Positions 43,615 through 52,966 of a stretch of 64,000 nt of DNA are shown piece by piece. A program made the translations under genes and the position numbers. The notes beneath the pieces are model-generated. The model made no database searches. It worked only from the letters and a program-made list of their open reading frames with translations, and was not told where the DNA came from. Source of the stretch: Selaginella moellendorffii (lineage: Eukaryota > Streptophyta > Lycopodiopsida > Selaginellales > Selaginellaceae); NCBI RefSeq assembly GCF_000143415.4, contig NW_003314375.1, positions 311,369 to 375,368 on the forward strand. Direction: 5' to 3'. Position 1 is the first letter of the stretch, and every line of letters begins with the position of its first letter.

Positions 43615-43971
43615 ATGGCCGAGAGGAAGGGGACGAGCGAGGAGGAGGGGCGGCAGTCCTCAATCGGCACGGAGCCGCGGACACTGAATGCACAGGAGAT
43701 GCAACACGTCAAGGTGGTGTTTTGATTCTCTGGTTTAGTTTTTCCAAATGCGAGCGAGAGAGAGATGGCTGAAACAGGGGGCTGTGGAGGATGCATTCCA
43801 GTCGAGCGACACTCAAGAGAAAGCCATGGCTGCGCTATCCTCGTCGCAGCCTCCGCCTACTGCCCCTCGTTCGGCACTTGTAAGAATTCCGAGCAAGCGT
43901 GCATGCCGATTGTTATCTTTTGACGTTTCTCCGCTTTGGCAAAGCAGGAGGACAAGGGCGAGGTCAAGTGA
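43615..43971 (+). CDS. Small hydrophilic protein, unknown function
   Basis: Three short exons, 43615-43713, 43778-43879 and 43948-43971, join in phase 0 at both introns to give 74 aa. Both introns (64 and 68 nt) have good GT-AG ends. The protein is polar and partly acidic. It contains 'LNAQEMQHVK' and 'QEKAMAALSSSQPPPTAPR', which suggests a helix followed by a disordered Pro/Ser tail. No signal or membrane segment is present. I do not recognise the family. Support is the coherent splice structure and phase, the normal spacing from its neighbours, and codon use like nearby genes. Confidence 0.5.
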
Positions 43972-44320
43972 TCCGAGCCGTACTACGTGGGCCGGAGGGA
44001 TTTAAGTATAACTTATCAGAGGGATGGATGGATGGATACATCGCAAACAAAGAAAAGAAAAAAGGAAAATATAGGTGGCTTAGCCTAGATCAAATGTGTT
44101 TGTTTTGGCTTGGTCATTGCTGGGAGAGGGTGTGCGCGTCATGGATTGTGTGAGTGAATAGAAGAGGAGTGAAGGAAGAGGGATGTCTTACTCTCGCTTC
44201 AAGAGGGTCCCAAGATGATGCGCCTCTTGAGATGCTCCGCCCTTCATACTGGACAAACCGCGGCCAAGGGGCAACGAGGACAAGAAGACGAGCAGCAGCA
44301 GCGGCGCACCAAGCTGCAAA
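43972..44320. other. Intergenic region upstream of DA1
   Basis: 349 bp containing the presumed promoter and 5' UTR of the DA1-like gene. Short frames occur on both strands but none shows a motif. Confidence 0.35.
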
Positions 44321-46453
44321 ATGGGGCAGTCCATGTCGATCCTCAATCCCATCGACGAAATCTTCCTCCAGGTAAGTCATCCCGGCGCTTTGCAATGCAA
44401 TCCATATATCTGTGCCTTGGGTTGTGTCGATCTCGTTTGTCCGGCTGTGCGTGACAAACGCCAGCCCAGGAGCAGGACCCGGCAGCCCAGCAGCAGCGGG
44501 GGTTTGTCGTCTCTGCGCTCGCGCTTGCGTTCCCTCCTCTCGTCAATGTTTAAGGTATTCCTCCTCTGTTTCTTTCTCCTCGTCGCCCCTCACGCAACAT
44601 AGGAATGCGAGCGCGTGCATGTTGTTCCCCTTGCCCATCCATCGCCCCCGCTCTTCAAGCCGTAATCTGTTTTGCATTGCCCGCAGGATGGACGCAGGAA
44701 TGCGCTGACTGATGACGACCACCATCGCACTCCTGCGCCAGACAATAATGACTACGGTAGAACTCCGTGTGGCCTGTGTTCGCACTCTAATGTCCACACT
44801 GCAGAAAGATTTGGCCCGTTTGGATCGAGCTACGAGGAGGAGCTTGCGAGAGCCGTGCAAGAGAGCATGGACTTGGACAGCCAAAGCAGAAGCAGGAGTG
44901 CTCCCAGCCCGAGCAAACAAAGGTTGGCAGCCCATCCCGTTTATGTGTGTAGTCTTCAACTCCCTTGATGCACAGATATATATGTGCTGGGTGCAACCAG
45001 GAGATCGGACCGGGGCGCTTCCTCAGTTGTCTTGGTTCTGTGTGGCATCCACAGTGCTTCCGCTGCAAAGCATGCGGAGATCCCATATCGGGTTCACAGG
45101 TTTCTCGACTTTGATGACCCTCCACCCACGCTCCTCGTGTATTTCTTGCAGTTTGCCTTGTCCGGGAGTGACCGCTACCACAAGGAGTGTTACAGGGATT
45201 TGTATCATCCCAAGTGTGAAGTCTGCCACCAGTTTGTATGTTTTGTTGAGCTTTATATGCGGATGGTATTTACTTCCAGTCATTCAGATTCCACCGAATT
45301 CCTCTGGCCTGATAGAGTACCGCGCACATCCTTTCTGGGGACAAAAGTATTGCCCCTTGCACGAAAAGGACTCCACCCCTCGATGTTGCAGTTGTGAGCG
45401 AGTGGAGGTAAGGCCTGTTTTTACTGCCTTGTCGACTGCTTGACCGGCCGGGGTGACATACATGCAGGCTCGAGACGCACGGTTTGTGAGCCTGGACGAT
45501 GGACGGAAGCTGTGCCTAGAATGCTTAGATTCGGCAGTCATGGATACGCACGAGTGCCAGCATCTCTACCACGAAATTCTGGATTTCTACGAAGGAATGA
45601 ACATGAAGATCTCGCAGTCGATACCGATGCTTCTGGTGGAGCGACAAGCACTCAACGAAGCTCGTGAGCACGAACGAGACGTAAGTTTTTGTATGCTCGT
45701 CCCGTGTATAGGCAGGCATTCATTCTGTTGCTTGCGCACAGGGCTACCACCACTTGCCAGAAACAAGGGGCCTCTGCCTGTCGGAGGAGCAGACTGTTAG
45801 CACTGTAAGTAAGTCCGAAACCTCCAACCTCTGGAAAGTTTCTGATGGTGAAGCGCTTTCAGGTGTACAGAAAGCCAAAGGCTTCACGTAGCAATCCAGT
45901 GGGCAGTATGCGCAAGGAATCACTCAGGCTCCGACGCCAGTGCGAAGTCACCGCTATCCTTGTTCTGTACGGCCTTCCACGGTGAGTTCAGTTCAGTTCT
46001 CGCCACGAAACACTCTGATCATGTTTGCAGTCTGCTCACTGGCTCCATCCTGGCTCACGAGCTCATGCATGCCTGGCTCCGGCTAAATGGTGAGCTCCCT
46101 GAACTTGTGTTGCTAGAACTTGGCTCGACACATATTTGCTTCTCTCTGTTGAAGGCTATCCGCACCAGTTGAATCCAGCGGTGGAGGAGGGCATTTGTCA
46201 AGTGATGGCACACACTTGGCTCGAGTCGCAGATCGGCAGCAGCGGCGGCAGCAGCAGCAGCTCGTCAGGTGGCAAGCAGAAGCCAAAGTCGATCAACAAC
46301 GATCGTTTCCAGGAATTCTTTCTCCACCAGATTGCCATGGACTCATCACCGGCATATGGCGATGGATTCAGAGCAGGGCATCAGTCGGTGGTGCAGTTTG
46401 GTCTGTCGAGAACGCTCGAGCACATAAAGCTGACGGGCAGTTTTCCTGTGTGA
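44321..46453 (+). CDS. DA1: DA1-family ubiquitin-activated peptidase (UIM + LIM)
   Basis: Eleven exons give 485 aa: 44321-44371, 44465-44554, 44687-44922, 44976-45099, 45152-45235, 45288-45407, 45468-45680, 45742-45804, 45863-45981, 46031-46089 and 46155-46453. A ubiquitin-interacting motif ('[16 protein letters not shown]') precedes a LIM domain ('[18 protein letters not shown]', '[11 protein letters not shown]', '[16 protein letters not shown]') and a second zinc-binding module ('[19 protein letters not shown]'). The C-terminal domain has the gluzincin-type zinc motif 'HELMHAW'. DA1 is monoubiquitinated, cleaves growth regulators and limits the duration of cell division in organs. A downstream zinc ligand in '[17 protein letters not shown]' is plausible. 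A Ser/Gly linker near the end is species-specific. Confidence 0.93.
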
Positions 46454-46540
46454 AGAAAACACCAAAACAAAACACTTTTCTTCAAATATTCAGAAGGAGA
46501 AGCGACTCGGGTTTGCGTTTCTTGGTTGTTTGATCCAGAC

Positions 46541-47417
46541 ATGGAGCGCCCTGTGCTGCTGCTGCTGCTGCTGCTACTGGTGTTCGTGGCGGCGGGCGCT
46601 TGCGCTGCCGCTGGTGACGACGCCGTGGAAGGGCCGCACCTCTTGTACCTCAGCGACAGGAATTTCGAGCACGACACACAAGCAGCAACCGGGCAGACGA
46701 CTGGATCGTGGTAAGAAAATGCACAGGGAAGCAACCCTTTGGCAGTGTGGCCGTGCTTGTGCAGGCTGGTGCTCTTCACTGATCCGGATTTCGAGGGGGG
46801 CAAAGATGCCGAGCTCGCTCTTCGCAAGCTTCTCGAAGAGACGAGGGACGGGCACCCCCTCTTTGCCAAGGTAAGTTGAACTTCGTTGGTTTCGTGAGAC
46901 GAGTCGCGTCCTCTCCCAAAGGTGGATGTAGCCAAGAGTCCCAAGACACGCAAGCGCTTTTCCATCACGAACCCGCCACAGCTCAAGCTGTTCCACGACA
47001 GGCGCATGTTTGACTACTCGGGCGACTGGACCGCCGAAACCATCTCGGAGTTTGTCAAGGTTTGTGGTAGTTTTCGTTTCTCCTTGGAAACCGTTTGCGT
47101 TGCTGCTGCTTGCAGCAAGGATGGAAGGAAACGAGAGCGGAGGAGGTGCCGCCGGAAGCTGCGCTCGGAGGCGATCTCATGGAAGCGTTCCAGCACAAAT
47201 ACTCCCAGGCGTTGCAGGTGTGCCCCTGTGGTTATGCTTGCATTTCTCTGACGGGCTTGTCATCCAGTTCTTGGGGAGCCATCCCATGGCGCTTGCCGTG
47301 GCTGGAACCATGGTTGCAGTGGCGGGCTACTCAATCACCAGCGGCATTCTGGGGGGCAATGGCAAAGCGAGGCGGAGGAGTGGCAAGAAGTCAGCTAGAG
47401 GCAGGAAGAAAGATTAA
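46541..47417 (+). CDS. Thioredoxin-fold membrane protein without a CXXC motif
   Basis: Five exons, 46541-46710, 46765-46870, 46922-47059, 47116-47217 and 47268-47417, give 221 aa. It has a signal peptide ('VLLLLLLLLVFVAAGACAAA') and a lumenal domain that reads as a thioredoxin fold ('WLVLFTDPDFEGGKDAEL', 'PLFAKVDVAKSPKTRKRF', 'PPQLKLFHDRRMFDYSGD'). A second hydrophobic segment ('ALAVAGTMVAVAGYSI') leads to a strongly basic cytosolic tail ('KARRRSGKKSARGRKKD'). No CXXC is present where the redox site would be, so it is probably not an oxidoreductase. A chaperone- or TMX-like role in the ER membrane is inference. The basic tail could be an ER-retention or ribosome-contact signal. Confidence 0.75.
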
Positions 47418-47494
47418 GACGTAAAAATGCTATAAATTTAATCCACTAAATTAGGAAATTAGGGCAGCTCCTCCCTTAAACCCTAATTCTTGCC

Positions 47495-49345
47495 ATGGGG
47501 GACGAGAGCAGCAGCAAGCGGCGGAAAGTGGCCTTCTCTAGCGCCGCAGGTGTGTTTTCCTCTCACTCGCCACGGTCGGGAGTCACTTTTCCCCTTGCAG
47601 ATCGAAATGCGGAGTTTTGCCTGGCCAAAGACGCCATCAAACTACACCTCGGTATAAATGTCGTTTCCTTTCTCGCTTCGTCTTCTCATTGCCGCTTGTC
47701 CTCCTCACAGTCAGCTCCATCGATGACTTCCAAGACAGCAATCTAGGCTTCTGCCCCACATTTCTGGAAGAGCACTTCGGCGAGAGCGGCAAAATCTACG
47801 GCTACAAAGGACTCAAGGTTTAGCCAGGATCACCACAAATACGGCAATAATCTCTTTCTCTCAGGTCGATATCTGGTTGCACAGCTCCTCCTTCCATGCC
47901 TATGCGGATATCAAGTACGACTCGATCGTTCCTGTAAGTTGTAGAAGGTCTTCTTGTGGAGCTCAAAGAATCTAACCAAGTAGTGTCTCCAGGTTCCCAA
48001 GTCTCGCGAGAAATTGGAAGATGTCTTGAAGGTTTATTTTCGAGTTGTAAGGTTTCGTCTTTCACATTGTGGGGCCTGCAGGACGTTTTTGGCGATGGCT
48101 TAGTCGAGAACCGAGATATATTTTCCAAGCAACTTTCCTCATTCAGCTCGCAGTTCAGGTTTGTGGAACACCTGGGTTTGCTGCTCTTATCATTCACTAC
48201 ACAGTGATCTCTTATCGAAATATGCGGAACACATAGCCTCGTGGCAAGCACCGGCCGATAGTTTCACTCGAAACCAGGTTGGTGCATCCTAAACCACTGC
48301 TTTTGCAATCATGGGAGCTTTCAGGTTTTCCGCCTCGAGCTAGCGAGCTCGGAGTCACGAGTCTGGCATCAAAGGCTGAATCCACTTGTCCTGTGGTTTG
48401 TGGAAGGTTTGTGAGGTCGTATTCTCAGGTAGAGAGGATTGATGAGACTGAGCGACAGGTGCAAGCTGCATCGAAGTGGATGACCCACGCTGGGAAGTTT
48501 ATGTGGCTGTTGAAACGACAAGGGACGTACACAAGGTGACCGGCTTCTGTAACGTTTACCGTTTCTTTCACTACCCAGACAGCTCGAGGCTCCGCATCAG
48601 TCAAGTAAGTTTGGAGCGTTCTCTGACGCATCTTTTCAACCCCGCTCTCCTTTTCCAGATATTGGTGCTCCCACCTTACCAGAACAAACAGCACGGCTAC
48701 CATCTGGTGAATGCCGTCAACGACATCGCCATGCGCAGGAACTCCTTCGACGTGACAATGGAGGATCCATCCGATAAGCTGCAGCTACTGCGTGATTGCA
48801 TGGACGTGATGCGGCTGCTGGACTCCACGCCTGTGCTATCCCAGGTGAGACTTGCTGTCCAACGGATAAAGGAAGGCAAAACGGGGTCGGAGGAGCTCCT
48901 GCCCCCCTCCAACCTGGCTTGTGTGGTGCGGCGGGAGTTGAAGATCAGCAAAGTTCAGTTCAAGAGATGCTGGGAAGTGATGATCCTTGTGCATCTGGAT
49001 CCCGGCGACGAGAAGGCATTTACGGAGCTCCTGTCGAAGCGGCTATCCGCAGAGCTCTTCGAGAGCAAGGAAAGCCAGCAGCCAAAGCTCAAGCACGTTG
49101 TTGACACTGAGAACAAGTACGACAGCAGCAAGACGTTCGTGATGATGAAGTTCAGGCAAAGGGATGGGGGTGACGAAGCGCAGGATGGGGAAGTGGATGC
49201 GTCTCAGAGGGAGGAAGCGTTGAAGGAATTGGTCAAAGAAAAGAAGAGTCACATTTTGTCAGCGGTGAAGAAGGTGGCAAGCTTGTGCAACCTACGTGGA
49301 ACTCCTGTACACTTCAACCCGCGGGTGTGGATTGAGCAGAGCTAG
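47495..49345 (+). CDS. HAG2: Type B histone acetyltransferase HAT1
   Basis: Ten exons give 461 aa: 47495-47549, 47601-47651, 47711-47817, 47865-47933, 47993-48031, 48082-48158, 48205-48277, 48325-48406, 48459-48604 and 48659-49345. The N-terminal HAT1 domain ('FLEEHFGESGKIYGYKGLKV', 'IWLHSSSFHAYADIKYDS') leads into the GNAT core: 'FCNVYRFFHYPDSSRLRISQ' then 'ILVLPPYQNKQHGYHLVNAV', which holds the acetyl-CoA loop. The basic C-terminal part is helical. HAT1 acetylates newly made histone H4 (K5 and K12) before chromatin assembly. The length is close to Arabidopsis HAG2. Its stop is 21 bp from the stop of the convergent SWIM/RING gene. Confidence 0.92.
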
Positions 49346-49366
49346 AAATTGGAAGCCACCTTATCT

Positions 49367-50218
49367 TCATCGTCTTGCGATCCACTCGTAGCAGCCGGGG
49401 TAGAGGGCCTCGAGGCTGGTGTTGGCTTCGTTGTGATCCTCCGAGTAGGACGCCAGGTTGACATAGCCGGAGGAGCTAGCGTCGGCTGTGGCACCGCATT
49501 TGTGCTCCCACACCGCCCTGCAGTAGATGCAAGTGACCTTGGAATAGGACGAGGACTTGCTGCGGCTCCAGCGGTCAAAGCAGTCCTTGTGAACGTTGTT
49601 CCCGCATGACTTGCAAAAGACGAGCTCTTCGGCGGGGCTACCATCTGCGCTTGCCATGGCCTCGTAGCATATGGGGCAGTCCCCTTCAATGCTCCTCTGG
49701 ATGCTCTTGGCCTCCGTGTGTCCATCCTCGTCCTTGTCCTTGCCGTGGATCTGTTTGAAGCGCTGGCGCACCCGCTGGCTGGCTAGCACCGCCTCCTCGC
49801 CGTTGGACGCGCACATCTGCAGCAGCTCCTTGACCTCCGAGGAGAGGAGCGCCTTCTGCCACAAGCGGTGGTCGGTGCGCGGGAGCTTGACAACTCGTAG
49901 CAGCACAAACAGGATGTGCTTGCAAGTGTAGCAGCGGCCAAAGTCTGGGCAGTCGCAGCTTGGATTCTTGTCCAGGGTCACATTGTACACATTCCCGGTG
50001 GCACCCAGGATGACGAAACTGCCGCGGCTGCAATCGGCCTCGATGTCCTTGTCGATGAGATACAAGCGGTGCTCTACCGCCCGCTCCATCCGCTCCTGTA
50101 CCTGCTTTGAGGGCATGCTCACGAACCGCGCCGCCCGCTCCTCCGCCGCCGCCGCCGCCTCCTCCGCATCCTCGTCCTCGTCCTCGTCCTCCTTCTTCCT
50201 CTTCCTCGCTGACCTCAT
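49367..50218 (-). CDS. SWIM-type zinc finger plus RING E3 ligase-like protein
   Basis: Intronless, 283 aa, ATG at 50218. The N-terminus is basic then Glu/Asp- and Ala-rich ('KKEDEDEDEDAEEAAAAAEE'). A SWIM zinc finger 'CDCPDFGRCYTCKHILFV' (CxCx(n)CxH) follows, then a C-terminal RING-type finger: 'DCPICYEAM', 'FCKSCGNNVHKDCFDRW', 'VTCIYCRAVWE'. The combination is known from ZSWIM2/MEX-like ubiquitin ligases that act on substrates or E2s through the SWIM part. The overlap zone with HAT1 is tail-to-tail. Codon-level CT repeats lie just upstream, shared with the divergent coiled-coil gene. Confidence 0.87.
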   Translation of the reverse strand: MRSARKRKKEDEDEDEDAEEAAAAAEERAARFVSMPSKQVQERMERAVEHRLYLIDKDIEADCSRGSFVILGATGNVYNVTLDKNPSCDCPDFGRCYTCKHILFVLLRVVKLPRTDHRLWQKALLSSEVKELLQMCASNGEEAVLASQRVRQRFKQIHGKDKDEDGHTEAKSIQRSIEGDCPICYEAMASADGSPAEELVFCKSCGNNVHKDCFDRWSRSKSSSYSKVTCIYCRAVWEHKCGATADASSSGYVNLASYSEDHNEANTSLEALYPGCYEWIARR

Positions 50219-50320
50219 CGCGCGCCCTAAAATGTACGTTAGGGCATGGTCTTTTTCCCGCGGCGAAGGTGAGAAACTGTCGCAAGCCAAGCAAAGTCGG
50301 CCGGCTTCACGCGCCACCTC

Positions 50321-50340
50321 ACTCTCTCTCTCTCTCTCTC
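50321..50340. repeat. CT microsatellite in a divergent promoter
   Basis: A pure CT run lies 46 bp before the ATG of the coiled-coil gene and about 100 bp from the divergent SWIM/RING start. Confidence 0.8.
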
Positions 50341-50386
50341 ACGCTCGCAACCCAATCCCCTGGAATGCATTCACATGTAGAGCGCC

Positions 50387-52150
50387 ATGGCTGCTGCTGC
50401 TGACCCGTTGCCGCCGCCCCCTGCCGCTGAAGAGGAGGAGGAGGAGGAGCAGCAGCAGGAAGAGGGCGCTCCTTACAGTCCAGCCCTGACCGTGGAGTCG
50501 GACATCGACTACGCCGCGGCCGATGTTCAAGAGATTGCGGCGCTGTCGCCGCCCCCGTCGCCTGAGCCACCCGATGACTCCACTACCATCGCGTTCAGCA
50601 TGCCCACGCCGGCGGTGGTGGAGGACAGGTCCAGGAAGAAGAGCCTCGAGGAGAGTGGCGAAGAGTTGCTTGCCCCGCCCTGGAGCCGCAGCCGCTGCAT
50701 CAACAGGGCAAGCTCCAGGCAACCCACAAGCCCAGGCCCGAGCGGGGTAACTTTCCTTCACATTGAATTGGCAATGGACACTGATGCATCCTCGCTTTGC
50801 AGCCTCGGCTTGAGAGTTATCCTTCTTTCCTCAACTCGAGGTGCGTACGCACACATGTCTTGTATCAACTGTGGCTTGAGCTACATTACCTTTGCAGGCG
50901 ATCGGTCGACATGAGCACTTGCTCCTCCCCAAACGTGTTTAGAACGCTCCAGAAAAGCCCGAGTAGGAGAGCGAATCTTGAGGAGACGTATCCGGCACTG
51001 GATCCCAAGGTTCCACTCTCAACATCCCCCTCGTATGTACAGTGGGGTGTCGGCGGTGGTGCACGGTACCTGAAGTTGTGGTGCTCAGTGTAGGTTGTTG
51101 ACACCATCAAGGAGCTGGACGAGCTCAGGAGGACATGCGAGAAGAAAGGCCACTATCTGGAAGCTAATGCTGCGGTCGCAAAGCTGCAAAAGCTTAAGGT
51201 TGTCCAGGGGTCCTCTTTTACCTTTACGATGAGCCAAGCCAACGCTTTGCTCGTTGCTCTAGATGGTCGAAGACGAGAAACGGCGGGCGACAATGCTTGA
51301 CAGGCACCTGCGGGAACGGGAGATGGCCAAGAAGGCGTACGTAAGAGAGCTCGAAGAAAGGAACCGGGTACGTGGATAACTTACCGGAGGTTAACGTTGA
51401 AACCTTGCTCCCTTGCTCTCAGCTCTGGGACGACAAGCTTAAAAACTTCCACCGTGAGGTGATGGAACATGCTGGCCAGCTGAAGCGCCAACACACGGCT
51501 GCATTGCAAGCTTTGAGGACCAAACTGAATGCCAAGACGCCCTCCAAGCCCCAGTGGTCCGGCGAGCTCCTACGGCTGCGCAAGGTCCAGGTATCGTGGA
51601 TTTGCCTCGAGCCCAAGGCACGTACATCTGAAGTACCAATATATCCGATGCAGGAATGCCTGGGTAAGCAAGGCAAGTACATGGACGCGCAGGAGCTGAA
51701 GCGGCAGGCCGACCAGATGGAGCAGGCAGAGCTGCAGGCGACGCTGCAATCGTTTCAGAACGAAGTAGGCGCCAAAGAGAACGCGTTGCGGTCCAAGCAG
51801 CACGTTGAGCTCGAGGTTTTGCTCCAGCGAGCAGCGCAAGCTCGGGACGATCTCCAGCGAAACAGAGAGCAGGACCTGGAGCGATGCCACCAGGTGCGTG
51901 CGTGCTCCGGCGACGCTGATGATGATAGTGCTGATGATGATGGGTGCAGAGGCATAAGAACGTGGTGCGGGAGCTCAAGGTGATCCACTCGCAGGAGATT
52001 TTCCGGTTTGATCACTACTTGGGCAAGAAGGCTGGAGGCGACGAGAGGAGGCAAAGCGTGCGAAAGAGCGTGTCGGCCAGCAGCCACGGGCGACCGCAGC
52101 TGGGAGGCGAGGAGGATACGTCCACACACTATTACGCCTCGGACATATGA
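50387..52150 (+). CDS. Long coiled-coil protein, possible cilium/flagellum-associated
   Basis: Eight exons give 442 aa: 50387-50746, 50803-50840, 50898-51009, 51094-51198, 51263-51367, 51423-51590, 51654-51893 and 51950-52150. The N-terminal 150 residues are Pro-, Glu- and Ser-rich and disordered. From exon 4 on almost all is charged helix with heptad-like spacing ('ELDELRRTCEKKGHYLEANA', 'KRRATMLDRHLREREMAKKA', 'CLGKQGKYMDAQELKRQADQ'). This pattern recalls a conserved eukaryotic family found in algae and animals with motile cilia, and lycophytes make flagellate sperm. The ciliary link is inference. No enzymatic motif is present. Confidence 0.78.
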
Positions 52151-52208
52151 TTTGTATGTAGACTCGATCGCTAGGGCTCGCTTTGCTGGGCTTTTGTGGC
52201 GGATCCAA

Positions 52209-52854
52209 ATGGCAACGACCGCCTGCTTCGTCATCGTGGGTCGCAACAACAGTCCCATCTACGAGACGGAGCTGGGAAATGCCCCCAAGGTACACAAGGC
52301 GCAAATGGCTGGGAAATGGAAGCGTGCTTGCTTGGGTATTGACAGAGGGACGAGGCGATGCACCAGCATCAGTTCGTGCTGCACGCGGCGCTGGACGTGG
52401 TGGAGGATGTGGCATGGACCGTCAACTCCATGTAAGTCCCCACATCTTGGTTGCTGATTGTTCATGAGCACACACAATGAACGGGCCAGGTTCATGAAAG
52501 GAGTGGACAAATTCAACGAGCTCCTCGTCTCGGTCTACATGACTGCTGGCCATATCCTTTAGACAGCCTCGCCTTTGATGATATGCCCCTTGACTCTCCT
52601 CTCCCTCCCGCACGCACGCGGCTCATGCTGCTGCACGACTCCCGCAGCGAGGACAGCATCAAAAGCTTCTTCCAGGAAGTGCACGAGCTCTACATCAAGG
52701 TGCCGCTTCCAACGCCTCTGTCGCCAAGTTTCTTTCCTCTTGTTTTTGGTTTGCGCAGATCCTTCTCAACCCGCTCTACGTGCCTGGATCCCGGATCACG
52801 TCCGCTCAGTTCGACACCAGGGTGCGAGCACTTGCGCGCAAGTACCTGCTGTGA
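52209..52854 (+). CDS. TRAPPC2: TRAPP complex subunit TRAPPC2 (sedlin)
   Basis: Five exons, 52209-52289, 52346-52431, 52490-52551, 52614-52699 and 52759-52854, give 136 aa. It follows human sedlin throughout: 'CFVIVGRNNSPIYETELG', 'HQFVLHAALDVVEDVAW', 'MKGVDKFNELLVSVYMTAG', 'RLMLLHDSRSEDSIKSFF', 'ILLNPLYVPGSRITSAQFD'. This longin-fold adaptor subunit of TRAPPII/III serves ER-Golgi and endosomal trafficking in the cytosol. Intron 3 is not GT-AG: the donor is ATATCCTTT and the last two bases are AC (see separate entry). With that junction the protein aligns with animal sedlin without a gap around 'TAG...LHD'. Confidence 0.9.
52552..52613 (+). other. U12-type AT-AC intron of TRAPPC2
   Basis: 62 nt beginning ATATCCTTT, an exact match to the minor-spliceosome 5' splice site, and ending CCCGCAC. 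A good branch-site match (CCCCTTGACTC) lies about 20 nt from the 3' end. No GT-AG alternative keeps the frame. Splicing it restores the TRAPPC2 reading frame exactly. Confidence 0.85.
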
Positions 52855-52905
52855 TCTCTCCATGTGTTGTGGACCGGGAATTTTAACTTGAGTGCTTCCT
52901 CCTGC

Positions 52906-52932
52906 CTCTCTCTCTCTCTCTCTCTCTCTCTC
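52906..52932. repeat. CT microsatellite upstream of APC6
   Basis: A pure CT run lies 34 bp before the APC6 start codon and 52 bp after the TRAPPC2 stop, presumably in the APC6 5' UTR. Confidence 0.8.
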
Positions 52933-52966
52933 GCTTCCTTCCTAGGGTTTAAGGTGAGCGAGCGCG

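Noticed and set aside
49342-49725. Minus-strand 127-codon frame over the SWIM/RING 3' end
   Set aside because: It is a different-frame shadow of the RING region and lacks any motif.
50107-50403. Pro-rich plus-strand frame 50107-50403
   Set aside because: It is antisense to the Glu/Ala-rich start of the SWIM/RING protein; its composition is an artefact of the GC-rich repeat.
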